Shown: positions 9,829 through 19,400 of the stretch, one piece after another
Layout of the letters: every line of letters starts with the position of its first letter
Position numbering within the stretch: the stretch's first letter is position 1
From: Nocardioides plantarum
GTDB lineage: Bacteria > Actinomycetota > Actinomycetes > Propionibacteriales > Nocardioidaceae
Direction: 5' to 3'
Assembly: GCF_006346395.1 (NCBI RefSeq)
Contig: NZ_VDMS01000001.1
Location: 2,418,001-2,482,000, forward strand
Length of the DNA: 64,000 bases
Notes under the pieces: generated by a model
What the model saw: only the letters and a program-made list of their open reading frames with translations
The model's database searches: none
Told to the model about the DNA's origin: nothing
Made by a program: the position numbers and the translations under genes

Positions 9829-9861
9829 CGCTGGCTCATCGCTGGCTCATCGCTGGCTCAT
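9826..9861. repeat. Three tandem 11-bp units over a gene junction
   Basis: On the minus strand ATGAGCCAGCG is repeated three times before ATGACCC. The array covers the stop region of the phosphatase gene and the start codon of the kinase gene. Each unit carries an ATG in a different phase, and successive ATGs meet stops within a few codons. Confidence 0.85.
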
Positions 9862-10343
9862 CGGACGGGCAGCGCGGTGAGCTCGTCGACCAGCACGTCG
9901 CAGGATCGTTCGACCATGGCCAGCACCTCCAGGAATCCTTGCGTGCCACCGTAGTACGGGTCGGGCACGTCGCCGCTGCCCTCGGGGTCGAGGTCGCGGA
10001 GCAGGCGCACCCGGTCGGAGGGTCCGCCGACGTCGTCGAGGTTGCTGCGGTCCATCGCCAGCAGCAGGTCGTGGTCGTCGAGCCAGGTGTGCGCGAACTG
10101 CTGGGCGCGGTGGGCGCTGCCGTCGTAGCCGGCCTCGCGCAGGGTGTCGGCCGCGCGGTCGTCCATCGGGTGGCCGACGTGCCACCCGCCGGTGCCGCAG
10201 CTGTCGACCGTGACGACGTCGTCGAGCCCGGCGGCCGCGACCTTGGCCCGCAGGACGACGTCGGCCATCGGCGAGCGGCAGATGTTGCCGAGGCACACCA
10301 TGCCGACGCGGTAGTGGCCTGGCTCGCGCGGGGTCGGGAGCAC
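9858..10343 (-). CDS. Low-molecular-weight protein tyrosine phosphatase
   Basis: This 161-residue phosphatase carries the P-loop CLGNICRS (nucleophile Cys about 17, Arg about 23) near the N-terminus and the general-acid segment DVPDPYYGG near the C-terminus, both in the usual places for the family. It should hydrolyse phosphotyrosine on proteins. The GTG at 10343 is chosen because it lies 2 bp after the stop of the preceding gene; an internal ATG two residues before the P-loop Cys is less likely. The downstream neighbour is the fructosamine kinase. Confidence 0.9.
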   Translation of the reverse strand: MLPTPREPGHYRVGMVCLGNICRSPMADVVLRAKVAAAGLDDVVTVDSCGTGGWHVGHPMDDRAADTLREAGYDGSAHRAQQFAHTWLDDHDLLLAMDRSNLDDVGGPSDRVRLLRDLDPEGSGDVPDPYYGGTQGFLEVLAMVERSCDVLVDELTALPVR

Positions 10344-10345
10344 GC

Positions 10346-10744
10346 CTAGTCCCGCTCGGGCTCGCCGACGAGCCCGTCGACGACCCAGGTGACGACGGTG
10401 ATGACGATCGAGCCGCCGACGGCCGTCCAGAACCCGTCGACGCGGAACCGGATGTCGAGCGCGTCGGCCAGGGCGCCGGTCAGCATCAGCATCGCGGCGT
10501 TGATCACCAGCAGGAACAGCCCGAGCGTCAGGATGATCAGCGGGATCGACAGGAACGTCAGCACCGGCTTCACGAGCGAGGTGACCAGGCCGAGGATGGC
10601 CGCGACCAGGATCAGGGGGACCAGGTCGTACCGGATGCCCTCCCATCCCGAGCTCGGCCCGCCGGGGAAGGCGATGCCGTCGAGCAGCCAGGCGGCCACG
10701 CCCAGGCCGAGGGCGGTCGTGAGGAGCCGGAGGATGATCCGCAT
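10346..10744 (-). CDS. Phage-holin-family (DUF360/Mycobact_memb type) membrane protein
   Basis: This 132-residue protein has four hydrophobic segments (about 3-20, 40-62, 66-88 and 108-128), with the TSLVKPVLTFLSIPL motif between segments 2 and 3 typical of the holin-like family PF04020, which is common on bacterial chromosomes and not of phage origin here. It is the first gene of a run with the phosphatase and fructosamine kinase. The family function is unknown. The ATG at 10744 is the first that gives a clean first membrane segment. Confidence 0.8.
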   Translation of the reverse strand: MRIILRLLTTALGLGVAAWLLDGIAFPGGPSSGWEGIRYDLVPLILVAAILGLVTSLVKPVLTFLSIPLIILTLGLFLLVINAAMLMLTGALADALDIRFRVDGFWTAVGGSIVITVVTWVVDGLVGEPERD

Positions 10745-10763
10745 GCCGTCAGTCTGGCAGGCA

Positions 10764-10842
10764 GTCACGTCGGTCGAGGTGCGAAGGCCGCTGGCACGTC
10801 GGTCGAGGTGCGAAGGCCGCCAGGCCTGAGCCTCGAGACCTG
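10764..10842. repeat. Dispersed repeat family, two direct copies of one arm plus the opposite arm
   Basis: GTCGGTCGAGGTGCGAAGGC occurs twice, 33 bp apart, followed by GCCTCGAGACC. These are the two arms of the GGTCTCGAGGC...GCACCTCGACC intergenic repeat. It lies upstream of the holin-like gene. Confidence 0.8.
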
Positions 10843-10899
10843 GTGAGGGTCGCCGCCCAGGCCGCGTGGTGCCGTCGGCGCGTCGGCGCGTCGGCTCGA

Positions 10900-10943
10900 T
10901 GGTCTCGAGGCTCGGCCGCGGGCGGCCTCGCACCTCGACCGGC
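10900..10943. repeat. Dispersed palindromic repeat, complete copy
   Basis: GGTCTCGAGGCTCGG on the left and CCTCGCACCTCGACCGG on the right frame a short G+C-rich centre. It lies just downstream of the stop of the GntR-family gene and is inverted relative to the partial copies at 10764-10842. Confidence 0.8.
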
Positions 10944-10955
10944 GAGTGGACCGAC

Positions 10956-11666
10956 CTACAACCCCAGCGCCCCGATGATCTCGGTCTCGGCGTCGGCGAG
11001 GTGGGCCTGCAGGAAGGTCATGGCCGCGTCGACGTCGTCGGCCTCGAGCAGGTCGACGAGGGCGACGTGGGTGTCGGCCTCGTCGTGGGCGTTGCGGGCG
11101 ATCCGCTCGACCTGGGCCAGCGCGAGCTTGAGCTCGAGGACGAGGTTGTCGGCCATCGAGACCAGGCGCGGGCTGCCGGTGAGGCCGACGAGCGAGACGT
11201 GGAAGGCGAGGTGGAGGGTGTTGAGGTCCTGGTAGCTGCCCTCGGCGCGGACGGCGTCGGTGTAGTCGCGCAGCGCGGTGCGGACGTGGTCGCGCTGGGT
11301 CTCGTCGGCCTCGCGCCAGCGGCTGACCCCGGCGCCCTCGAGGACCCAGCGGGCGGCGCAGACGTCGCGGACCGACTCGGCCTCGGGGATCGCCACGTGC
11401 ACCCCGCGGTGCGGCTCGCGGGTCGCCAGGCCCTCGGCGACGATCACCGCGAGGGCCTCGCGGATGGTCGGTCGGGACACGCCGAGCGAGTCGGCCAGGG
11501 CGACCTCGCGCAGCGCCGTACCGCTCTCGATCTCGCCCTCGAAGATCGCCCGGCGGAGCTCCTCGGCGGCGCGCTCGACGGTGGAGGTGTGCTCGACGCG
11601 GAGGGTCGCGAACGGCCCCGCGGCCTCGGTGAGGGGGGTCCCGGGAGCCGTCATGGGGCCCATCAT
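10956..11666 (-). CDS. GntR-family (FCD/FadR subfamily) transcriptional regulator
   Basis: This 236-residue regulator has an N-terminal winged helix (LREVALADSLGVSRPTIREAL) and an all-helical FCD ligand domain with candidate metal ligands in LAFHVSLVG and the C-terminal HLADAE segment. FCD-type GntR proteins usually sense small organic acids or amino-acid derivatives and repress nearby genes. The divergent neighbour is a dimethylargininase-like enzyme with a perfect palindrome just ahead of its start, so that gene is the likely target. MTAPG at residue 5 is an alternative start. Confidence 0.88.
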   Translation of the reverse strand: MMGPMTAPGTPLTEAAGPFATLRVEHTSTVERAAEELRRAIFEGEIESGTALREVALADSLGVSRPTIREALAVIVAEGLATREPHRGVHVAIPEAESVRDVCAARWVLEGAGVSRWREADETQRDHVRTALRDYTDAVRAEGSYQDLNTLHLAFHVSLVGLTGSPRLVSMADNLVLELKLALAQVERIARNAHDEADTHVALVDLLEADDVDAAMTFLQAHLADAETEIIGALGL

Positions 11667-11732
11667 GCCGACACTTCGGCCGTCGTACGTCGCTCGGCTT
11701 GATCTGGGGGCCCGGGTAGGTCACCATGGGTG

Positions 11733-11749
11733 TGTCAGATTGTCTGACA
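11733..11749. promoter_or_regulatory. 17-bp perfect palindrome, candidate GntR operator
   Basis: TGTCAGA-TTG-TCTGACA is an exact inverted repeat, strikingly A+T-rich for this region, ending 21 bp before the dimethylargininase start. Size and symmetry fit a FadR-type dimer. The divergent GntR-family gene is the obvious candidate to bind it. Confidence 0.7.
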
Positions 11750-11770
11750 ATAAAGCATCTGGAGGTCGCG

Positions 11771-12664
11771 TTGTCCGAGCTGGGTTGGGGTCACCACTAC
11801 ATCGCCGTCGTGCCGACACACTTCCGCATCGACTACGTCATCAACCCGTTCATGGACACCGCCGTCCAGCCCGACGGCCCGACCGCGTGGCGCCAGTGGC
11901 ACGACATGGTCGAGACCCTGCGCGGCCTGGGCGCCCGGGTCGACGTGATCCCGCAGCGCTCCGACGCCCCCGACATGGTCTACGCGATGAACCTCGGCCT
12001 CGGGGTCGTGCGCGCCGACGGCACGCCCTCGGTCGTGATGTCCCACATGCGCTACCCGCAGCGCCGGATGGAGACCCGGTCCGCGCAGCCCTGGTTCGCC
12101 GAGCACGGCTACGCGACGTCGTACGTCGGCCGCGACGGCGTGGGAGCCCACCTCGAGGCCGGCGACGCGTTCGCGTGGCGCGACCACCTCGTCGTGGGCT
12201 ACGGACCCCGCACCGAGGAGCTCGGGCTCAAGCACCTCGCCAGCGATCTCGGCGTCCGCGTGCACGGCGTCCGGATCACCCACCCCGGCATGTACCACCT
12301 CGACCTGGCCTTCTGCCCCCTCGACGACCGCCGCGCGATGGTCTGCCCCACCGCGCTCGACGCCGAGTCCGCCGAGGCGCTGCTCGCGCTCGTGCCCGAG
12401 CCGCTCGTGCTCACCGAGGAGGAGGCGCTGACCACCTTCTGCGCCAACTCGGTCGTCGTCGGCCGCACCGTCGTGATGCCCGCCTGCCCCGACCGCGTGC
12501 GCGCCCAGCTCGAGGACTGGGGCTTCGAGGTCGTCGTCGTCGACGTGTCCGAGTTCCACAAGGGCGGCGGCTCGATCCGCTGCCTGACCAACCCGGTCGA
12601 CCTCACCATCGGCCGCGACCTGCTCGCCGTGCCCGGCGGCGAGGTGCTGCTGCCGCGGGTGTGA
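11771..12664 (+). CDS. ddaH: Dimethylarginine dimethylaminohydrolase / amidinotransferase family enzyme
   Basis: This 297-residue member of the guanidino-group-modifying superfamily shows PDMVYAMN, the catalytic His segment PGMYHLDLAF and the nucleophile Cys in GGGSIRCLTNP near the C-terminus. Family members hydrolyse methylarginines to citrulline and methylamines. The start is taken as TTG at 11771 because GGAGG sits at 11761-11765 with a 5-nt spacer; an upstream in-frame ATG at 11726 would read through the palindromic operator. Arginine deiminase-like or other guanidine substrates remain possible. The divergent GntR-family gene probably regulates it. Confidence 0.82.
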   Translation: MSELGWGHHYIAVVPTHFRIDYVINPFMDTAVQPDGPTAWRQWHDMVETLRGLGARVDVIPQRSDAPDMVYAMNLGLGVVRADGTPSVVMSHMRYPQRRMETRSAQPWFAEHGYATSYVGRDGVGAHLEAGDAFAWRDHLVVGYGPRTEELGLKHLASDLGVRVHGVRITHPGMYHLDLAFCPLDDRRAMVCPTALDAESAEALLALVPEPLVLTEEEALTTFCANSVVVGRTVVMPACPDRVRAQLEDWGFEVVVVDVSEFHKGGGSIRCLTNPVDLTIGRDLLAVPGGEVLLPRV

Positions 12665-12737
12665 TCCGCGGGGGCCGCGCACAGGCCCCCACGGCCTCCC
12701 CCACGCCCGGCCACACCGGCTCGCTAGCCTCGGGACG

Positions 12738-13307
12738 GTGTTCCCGGTCGGTGGCGTGGGCGTCATGCTCGTGTGCGTCGCGCTGTCGGGGGTCCTCTGC
12801 GCGTTCCTCGCGATGCTGCTGCGACCGCGCACCGGGACGGTGAGCGCGCTGGCGATCGCCGCGCTGCTCTGGTCGGTGGTGGTGATCGGCGTCGTCACCC
12901 TCCTCCCCGCCAACGGCGCGCCCGGGGTCGTCTACGCCGAGGGTCGGCTGGCGACCTGCTCGTGGGACATCGGGGGGCCCGCGCCCGACGGGTTCTGGAT
13001 CTTCTCCGGCGGCCAGCGGCTGCTCAACGTCGTCGTGTTCGTGCCGTCGGGGGCGCTGCTCGTGGTCGCGGCCGCCCGGTGGGGGAGGTGGGCCGTGGCG
13101 ACCGTCCCGATCGGGATCGCCCTGCTGGCGGCGTACTCGGTCGGCATCGAGTGGACCCAGCTCGAGCTGGCCCGCATCGACCGGGCCTGCGACGTCACCG
13201 ACGTCATCGACAACGTCACCGGGGCCCTGATCGGGGTGCCGGTCGGACTGGCCCTGGCGATGATCGTGCGACCCTGGCGTGGCCGGTCGTCCCGTAGCCA
13301 CTACTAG
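12738..13307 (+). CDS. VanZ family membrane protein
   Basis: This 189-residue protein has five predicted membrane segments and the VanZ signatures [11 protein letters not shown] and [16 protein letters not shown] near the C-terminus. VanZ-like proteins are linked to glycopeptide or envelope-stress tolerance; the molecular role is not settled. The GTG start at 12738 lies in a short G+C-rich leader after the dimethylargininase gene. The aminotransferase gene follows 10 bp downstream. Confidence 0.8.
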   Translation: MFPVGGVGVMLVCVALSGVLCAFLAMLLRPRTGTVSALAIAALLWSVVVIGVVTLLPANGAPGVVYAEGRLATCSWDIGGPAPDGFWIFSGGQRLLNVVVFVPSGALLVVAAARWGRWAVATVPIGIALLAAYSVGIEWTQLELARIDRACDVTDVIDNVTGALIGVPVGLALAMIVRPWRGRSSRSHY

Positions 13308-13317
13308 CCTGAGCCGC

Positions 13318-14391
13318 ATGGCCCACCCTCAGCCGCGTCCCAACGTCCTGCAGATCCCGACCTACGTGCCCGGCAAGCCGCCGACGGTGCGGCCGGGCAT
13401 GACGGCCTACAAGCTCTCGAGCAACGAGAACCCCTACCCGCCGCTGCCGGGTGTGGTCGAGGCGGCGACCCGGGCGGTCGCGGTGATGAACCGCTACCCC
13501 GACATGGGCTCCACCGCCCTGTACGACGCCCTGGCGGCCCGGCTCGGCGTGCCGGCCACCGACCTGACCGTGGCGACCGGCAGCGTCGCGCTGATCTACC
13601 AGCTCGTCGGCGCGTTCTGCGACCCCGGCGACGAGGTCGTCTACGCCTGGCGCTCGTTCGAGGCCTACCCGATCGCCGTCACGACGGCGGGCGCGACGTC
13701 GGTGCAGGTGCCGGTGACGGCCGAGGGTCGCCACGACCTGGCGGCCATGCTGGCCGCGATCACCGAGCGCACCAAGATCGTGATGGTCTGCACGCCCAAC
13801 AACCCCACCGGGCCCGCGGTCACCCAGTCCGAGCTCGACGGCTTCATCGCCGCCGTACCCGACCACGTGGTGGTCGTCGTCGACGAGGCCTACCTCGAGT
13901 TCGTCCGCATGGACGACGCGGTCGACGGGCTCGCGACCTACCGCGCCCACCCCAACGTGGTGCTGTTCCGCACCTTCTCCAAGGCCTACGGGCTGGCCGG
14001 CTTCCGGGTCGGGTACGCCGTCGCGCAGGGTCCCGTCGCGGCTGCGCTCCGCGCGGTGTCGCTGCCGTTCGGCGTCTCGGCCGTGGCCCAGGCCGCGGCC
14101 ATCGCCTCGCTGGAGGCCGAGGACGAGCTGCTCGAGCGGGTCGAGGCCCTGGCGGTCGAGCGCGCCCGCGTCCACGCCGCGCTCCTCGAGATGGGCTGGG
14201 TGATCCCCGAGCCCCAGGGCAACTTCGTCTGGTTCGCGCTGGGCGAGCGCACCGCCGACTTCGCCGCCGCCGCCGACGAGGCGGGCATCGTCGTACGCCC
14301 GTTCGCCGGCGAGGGCGCCCGGGTGTCCATCGGCGAGACCGAGGGCAACGACCGGCTGCTCACGGTGGCCAAGGCCTTCCTCGCTAGCTGA
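13318..14391 (+). CDS. HisC-type aminotransferase (histidinol-phosphate / aromatic amino acid)
   Basis: This 357-residue PLP enzyme of fold type I has [11 protein letters not shown] at the N-terminus, [23 protein letters not shown], the Asp of VDEAYLEF and the PLP Lys in [15 protein letters not shown]. It converts histidinol phosphate or aromatic amino acids and 2-oxoglutarate to the oxo or amino products. The sequence resembles the second HisC/Pat copy of actinobacteria, and no other histidine gene lies nearby, so an aromatic aminotransferase role is more likely. Its 3' end overlaps the convergent MFS gene by 8 bp. Confidence 0.82.
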   Translation: MAHPQPRPNVLQIPTYVPGKPPTVRPGMTAYKLSSNENPYPPLPGVVEAATRAVAVMNRYPDMGSTALYDALAARLGVPATDLTVATGSVALIYQLVGAFCDPGDEVVYAWRSFEAYPIAVTTAGATSVQVPVTAEGRHDLAAMLAAITERTKIVMVCTPNNPTGPAVTQSELDGFIAAVPDHVVVVVDEAYLEFVRMDDAVDGLATYRAHPNVVLFRTFSKAYGLAGFRVGYAVAQGPVAAALRAVSLPFGVSAVAQAAAIASLEAEDELLERVEALAVERARVHAALLEMGWVIPEPQGNFVWFALGERTADFAAAADEAGIVVRPFAGEGARVSIGETEGNDRLLTVAKAFLAS

Positions 14392-15634
14392 CCCCTGCGG
14401 CGGCCGGGTCCGACGACTTCCCCGGTCGGTCGTCCATCGCCCGCCAGCGCGGGTCGACCGCCGGCAGCATGGTGGCGACGAAGTAGGCCACGCCGGTGAC
14501 CGCCATCGCGATCGCCAGGCTGCCGCCGTCGACGAGCAGGCCGCCGAGCAGGCCGCCGAGCGGCATCAGTGCGAAGCACATGGCCGTCGTGAGCGACGAC
14601 ACCCGTCCCACGAGAGGTGCGGGGATGCGCTCGAAGATCACCGCACCGAGCACCGGGTTGAGGAACCCCGACGCGAAGCCGCCGGCGACGAACACCGCGA
14701 CGATGCCGGCCAGGGGCGTGTCGACCACGAAGACCGCGAACCGCGGCACCCCGGCCACCAGGAACGCGACCAGGTAGACCTTGAAGCGCGGCAGCCGCAC
14801 CGCCCACACCGCGGCGCACACCGCGCCCAGCGCCGAGGCGCCCGAGAAGACCGCGAACAGCAGGCCCAGCGCCGCAGCCCCGCGGCCCGACTCCACCGAC
14901 CACACCGGCATCAGCACCGACGACCACGCGGCGTCGAACAGGTTGGTCACGGCGACCATCACCGAGATGCCCAGGAGCAGCGGGTCGCGGCGCAGGAAGT
15001 CCCAGCCCTCCCGCAGCTGCTCGACGTACGGCGCCCCGTCGGCCCCGTCGTCGACAGCAGCCGCCGAGCCGATGCCGACGGTCGCCCAGGCGAGCACCAG
15101 CGCCGACAGCCCGAAGCTGGCCGCGTCGACGAGCAGCGCGTTCTGGGCGCCGAGCGTGGCGACGAGCACGCCGGCCACGCCCGCGCCGAGCATCGAGGCG
15201 GTCCGCTCGACGGTGGAGCCCAGGCCGGTGGCGCGCTCCATCGGGACCCCGGCCGCCTCGACCAGGGCCGGGACCATCGCGTGCTTGGCGCCGTCGCCGG
15301 GTCCGCGCAGGGCGCCGGCGACGGCCACGAGCGCGAGGAAGGCGGGGAACGACAGCAGGCCGGCGTCGTAGAGCAGGGGGATCGACGCCACCACGAACAA
15401 CGACGCCACGTCGCAGGTGATCGCGACCCGACGGGCGCCGAGCCGGTCGATGACCGGGCCGCCGAGCACCTTGAAGACGACCAGGGGCAGCATCTCGGCC
15501 AGCGCGACCAGACCGGTCTGCGTGGCGCTGCCGGTCTGCTCGAGGACGAACAGCGGGATCGCCAGCATCGAGACCCGGGTGCCGGTCACGGACAGGCCGT
15601 CGGCGGCGAGCCAGCCGTAGAGCGGGCGCCTCAC
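14384..15634 (-). CDS. MFS transporter (multidrug-efflux type)
   Basis: This 416-residue transporter has about twelve hydrophobic segments and the loop [15 protein letters not shown] between segments 2 and 3, typical of MFS_3 exporters. The GTG start at 15634 overlaps the stop of the upstream ArsR-type gene (GTGA), so regulator and transporter form one coupled unit. The substrate is unknown; drug efflux is inference from family and context. The gene ends inside the convergent aminotransferase gene. Confidence 0.8.
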   Translation of the reverse strand: MRRPLYGWLAADGLSVTGTRVSMLAIPLFVLEQTGSATQTGLVALAEMLPLVVFKVLGGPVIDRLGARRVAITCDVASLFVVASIPLLYDAGLLSFPAFLALVAVAGALRGPGDGAKHAMVPALVEAAGVPMERATGLGSTVERTASMLGAGVAGVLVATLGAQNALLVDAASFGLSALVLAWATVGIGSAAAVDDGADGAPYVEQLREGWDFLRRDPLLLGISVMVAVTNLFDAAWSSVLMPVWSVESGRGAAALGLLFAVFSGASALGAVCAAVWAVRLPRFKVYLVAFLVAGVPRFAVFVVDTPLAGIVAVFVAGGFASGFLNPVLGAVIFERIPAPLVGRVSSLTTAMCFALMPLGGLLGGLLVDGGSLAIAMAVTGVAYFVATMLPAVDPRWRAMDDRPGKSSDPAAAGVS

Positions 15635-16209
15635 GGCTGCTCGCCCCCCACCCGGCCCGGCTGCACGAAGGCGTTGAGGTTGACCATGAACGTCTCGGCC
15701 GCGGGATCGTCCTCGTCGACGACCCCGTCGACGAGGGAGTCGAGCCGGTCGACGAGCCGCCGGGCCGAGGTCGGCGTGAGCCGCTTGTGCCAGTCGCTGA
15801 ACGTCCCCGCGTCGCGCCACGCGTCGGGCAGCAGCGGTCGCTCCTCGACGGCCCGCTGCAGCCACTCGGCGTAGATCGTCACGACCGCCTGCAGGTAGGC
15901 GTCCATCGTCTCCCCGGCGGCCGGCTCGTCCGGCGTGCGCAGCTCGCTCTCGTCGGTGCGCGTCGACGCGTGCGCCGCCTGCCACCACCGCTCGCGACCG
16001 TTGCCGCGCTCGGTGTCGTCGACCACGAAGCCGTGCTGGGCCAGCTGGCGCAGGTGGTAGGACGTCGCGCCGCTGTTGAGGCCCAGCCGCGTCGCCAGGG
16101 AGGTGGCGGTGGCCGGCCCGTCGATCCGCAGCATCCCGAGCATCCGCAGCCGCACCGGGTGGGCGAGCGCGCGCAGCTGCTGGGTGGTGGGGGTGACCTC
16201 GGACGCCAT
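15631..16209 (-). CDS. ArsR-type winged-helix regulator
   Basis: This 192-residue protein has an N-terminal winged helix (ALAHPVRLRMLGMLRIDG, SGATSYHLRQLAQHGFV) followed by a ~110-residue helical effector region. No Cys metal site is visible, so a small-molecule or drug signal is more likely than a metal. It is translationally coupled to the MFS exporter. An inverted repeat 15 bp upstream of the start is a likely autoregulatory operator. Confidence 0.82.
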   Translation of the reverse strand: MASEVTPTTQQLRALAHPVRLRMLGMLRIDGPATATSLATRLGLNSGATSYHLRQLAQHGFVVDDTERGNGRERWWQAAHASTRTDESELRTPDEPAAGETMDAYLQAVVTIYAEWLQRAVEERPLLPDAWRDAGTFSDWHKRLTPTSARRLVDRLDSLVDGVVDEDDPAAETFMVNLNAFVQPGRVGGEQP

Positions 16210-16223
16210 GACCGCAGCCTAGA

Positions 16224-16257
16224 CCGCAAAGACTTGTTTGCAAATGGTTCTTTGCGG
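16224..16257. promoter_or_regulatory. Long interrupted inverted repeat upstream of the ArsR-type gene
   Basis: CCGCAAAGA (16224-16232) and TCTTTGCGG (16249-16257) are exact inverted arms with a central TTTGCAAA palindrome. The A+T-rich spacer is a plausible promoter. The position suits autorepression of the regulator-exporter unit. Confidence 0.55.
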
Positions 16258-16272
16258 TGCGGGCCGTGCGCT

Positions 16273-16342
16273 TGTTACTGACCGTTCGGACTTCTGGGCA
16301 GCGCTTTGAAGCGCAGGTCAGCAGTCCGAACGGTCAGTAACA
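16273..16342. repeat. 70-nt perfect-arm palindromic element, copy 1
   Basis: TGTTACTGACCGTTCGGACT and its exact 20-nt complement frame a 30-nt centre holding a smaller hairpin (GCGCTT/AAGCGC). A copy with identical arms and identical total length is at 41637-41706, with its centre in the opposite orientation. Here it lies between two divergent genes, so it is not simply a terminator. Confidence 0.95.
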
Positions 16343-16401
16343 TCCCCGCCCACCGGACCCGCGTTACCGCCCCGACATCGAGGACCGGCAGGGTGGGGGA
16401 C

Positions 16402-19400
16402 ATGTCCATCAAGGTCGCGCTGGAGCACCGCACCACCTACGACTTCGCGCACCCGGTCAACGTCGCGCCCCACGTCGTCCGGCTGCGGCCCGCGCCGCAC
16501 ACGCGCACGCCCATCGAGGCCTACTCGCTGACGGTCGAGCCGGCCGACCACTTCGTCAACTGGCAGCAGGACCCCTTCGGCAACTGGATGGCCCGGCTGG
16601 TCTTCCCCGAGAAGGTGAAGACCCTCGACATCACGGTCGGCCTGGTCGCCGACCTGATGGTGATCAACCCCTTCGACTTCTTCGTCGAGGAGTACGCCGA
16701 GAGCTACCCGTTCGTCTACGAGAACAGCCTCCACGCCGACCTGTTCCCCTACCTGCGGTCGGTCGACGACGCCGAGGCCGCCGACACGTTCCGGCGCGAC
16801 CTGCCCCAGCCGGCTCCCGGCGAGAAGACGCCGATCATCACGTTCCTCGCGGGCCTCAACGCCGCGGTCAACCGCCAGGTCGCCTACTCCGTGCGGATGG
16901 AGGCCGGCGTCCAGACGCCCGACGAGACCCTCGCCCGCGGCATCGGCTCCTGCCGCGACAGCGCCTGGCTGCTGGTCGCGCTGCTGCGCCAGCACGGCCT
17001 GGCCGCGCGCTTCGTCTCCGGCTACCTCGTCCAGCTCGCCACCGACCCCGATGCGATGGTCGGGCTCGACGGCCCGAGCGGGCCCGAGCAGGACTTCACC
17101 GACCTGCACGCCTGGGCCGAGGTCTACCTCCCCGGCGCCGGCTGGGTCGGGATGGACCCGACCTCGAGCCTGTTCGCCGGTGAGGGCCACATCCCGCTCA
17201 GCGCGACCCCGCACCCCAGCTCAGCCGCCCCGATCGAGGGAGCGACCGACCCGGTCGAGGTGACGTTCTCCTTCCACAACGAGGTACGCCGGGTGCACGA
17301 GGACCCGCGCGTCACCCGGCCCTACACCGACGAGCAGTGGGCCCGGATCGACGCCGTCGGCGAGGCGGTCGACCTGCGCCTGCGCGAGGGCGACGTCCGG
17401 CTGACCATGGGTGGGGAGCCGACGTTCGTCTCCCGTGCCGACGCGACGAGCCCGCAGTGGAGCACCGACGCCGACGGCCCCGAGAAGCGCGCGCTCGCCA
17501 CCACGGTCGCCGAGCGGCTCCGCGAGACCTACGCCCAGGGCGGCGTCGTCCACCGCGGCCAGGGCAAGTGGTACCCCGGCGAGCCCCTCCCGCGCTGGAA
17601 CATCGCCCTGCAGTGGCGCACCGACGGCGAGCCGCTGTGGCGCGACCCGGCTCTGCTCGCCGACCCCTGGGCCGAGGCCGACGGCACCCGCGACGCGACC
17701 GCCGACGCCGAGGCGCTGGCCCGTCGGGTCACCAAGGTGCTCGCCCTCCCCGACGACCAGCTGCAGCCCGCGTTCGAGGATCCCCTTGCTGCGCTGGCCT
17801 CCGAGGTCCGCCAGCCGGCCGGCGACAAGCCCGACGGGGCCGCCGACAAGCTCGACGCCCACGGCCTCGGCGTCCTCGACGCAGAGGTCGACGTGCCCAC
17901 CGGCTGGGTGCTCCCCATCGTCGCCGGCGACGAGTGGGTCAGCCCCGCCTGGACCTTCCGGCGCGGCCGGCTCGTGCTGCTCCCCGGCACCTCCGCGGTC
18001 GGCCTGCGGCTCCCGCTCGACTCCGTGGCGTGGCGCGACCCCGCGTTCGCCGGCGAGGCGTCGTACGTCGAGGCCGGCGCGCCGCTCGAGCCGCAGGTCC
18101 CGGTCGTCACCGTCGTCGACCCCGAGGGGGCGGGCACCACGGCCCTGGCCTTCGAGGCGCGCGACGGCCACGTCCACGTGTTCCTGCCGCCGACCGACCG
18201 GCTCGACGACTACGCCGACCTGCTGCGCCTGGTCGAGGTCGCCGCGCGCAAGGTCGGCTGCCCGGTCGTGCTCGAGGGCTACGGGCCGCCGCCGGACTCC
18301 CGGCTGACCCAGCTCGTGGTCACGCCCGACCCCGGCGTCATCGAGATCAACGTGCAGCCCACCTCGAGCTGGGCCGAGCAGCGCGAGCTCACCACCACGC
18401 TCTACGACGAGGCCCGCAAGGCCGGCCTCACCACCGAGAAGTTCGACCACGACGGGCTCCACACCGGCACCGGCGGCGGCAACCACATCACCCTCGGCGG
18501 CCAGGTGCCGGCCGAGAGCCCGCTGCTGCGGCGACCCGACCTGCTGGTCAGCCTGATCACCTACTGGCAGCGGCACCCCTCGCTGTCCTACCTCTTCAGC
18601 GGTCGCTTCATCGGCCCGACCAGCCAGGCGCCGCGCTTCGACGAGGGCCGGCCCGAGGCGACGTACGAGATGGAGATCGCGTTCGCCGAGATCGACCGCC
18701 TCGTCGCCGAGCAGGAGGCGCACGACCTCGAGCCCCGACCGTGGCTGATCGACCGCGCCGTGCGGCACCTGCTGACCGACCTCACCGGCAACACCCACCG
18801 CTCCGAGTTCTGCATCGACAAGCTCTACAGCCCCGACTCCTCGCGCGGTCGGCTCGGGCTGCTCGAGCTGCGCGGCTTCGAGATGCCGCCGCACGCCCAG
18901 ATGGGCCTGGTGCAGGCGCTGCTCGTGCGCAGCCTCGTCGCGATGTTCTGGGAGCAGCCGTTGCGCGCACCGCTCAAGCGCTGGGGGACCCGCCTCCACG
19001 AGGACGCCCTGCTCCCGCAGGGTGCCGCCGCCGACATCGCCGAGGTCGTCGCCGACCTCCGCGCCGCCGGCATCGGGTTCGAGGAGGCCTGGCTCGCGCC
19101 CTTCGTCGAGTTCCGCTTCCCCCGCATCGGCTTCGCCTCCGCCGGGCCCGTCGAGCTCGAGCTGCGCCAGGCGATCGAGCCGTGGCACGTCCTCGGCGAG
19201 GAGGCCACCGGCACCGGCACGGCGAGGTACGTCGACAGCTCGGTCGAGCGCGTCCAGGTCGCCGTGCGCGGCCTCGACCCGGCGCGTCACCTGGTGACCT
19301 GCCAGGGCGTCCCGGTGCCGCTCACGCCGACGGCCGACGGCGCGGGCCACTACGCCGGCGTCCGCTACCAGGCGTGGCAGCCGTGGTCGGCGCTGCACCC

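Noticed and set aside
10346..10744. Prophage holin
   Set aside because: The holin name is only a family label; no lysin, capsid or integrase genes are near and the neighbours are housekeeping genes.
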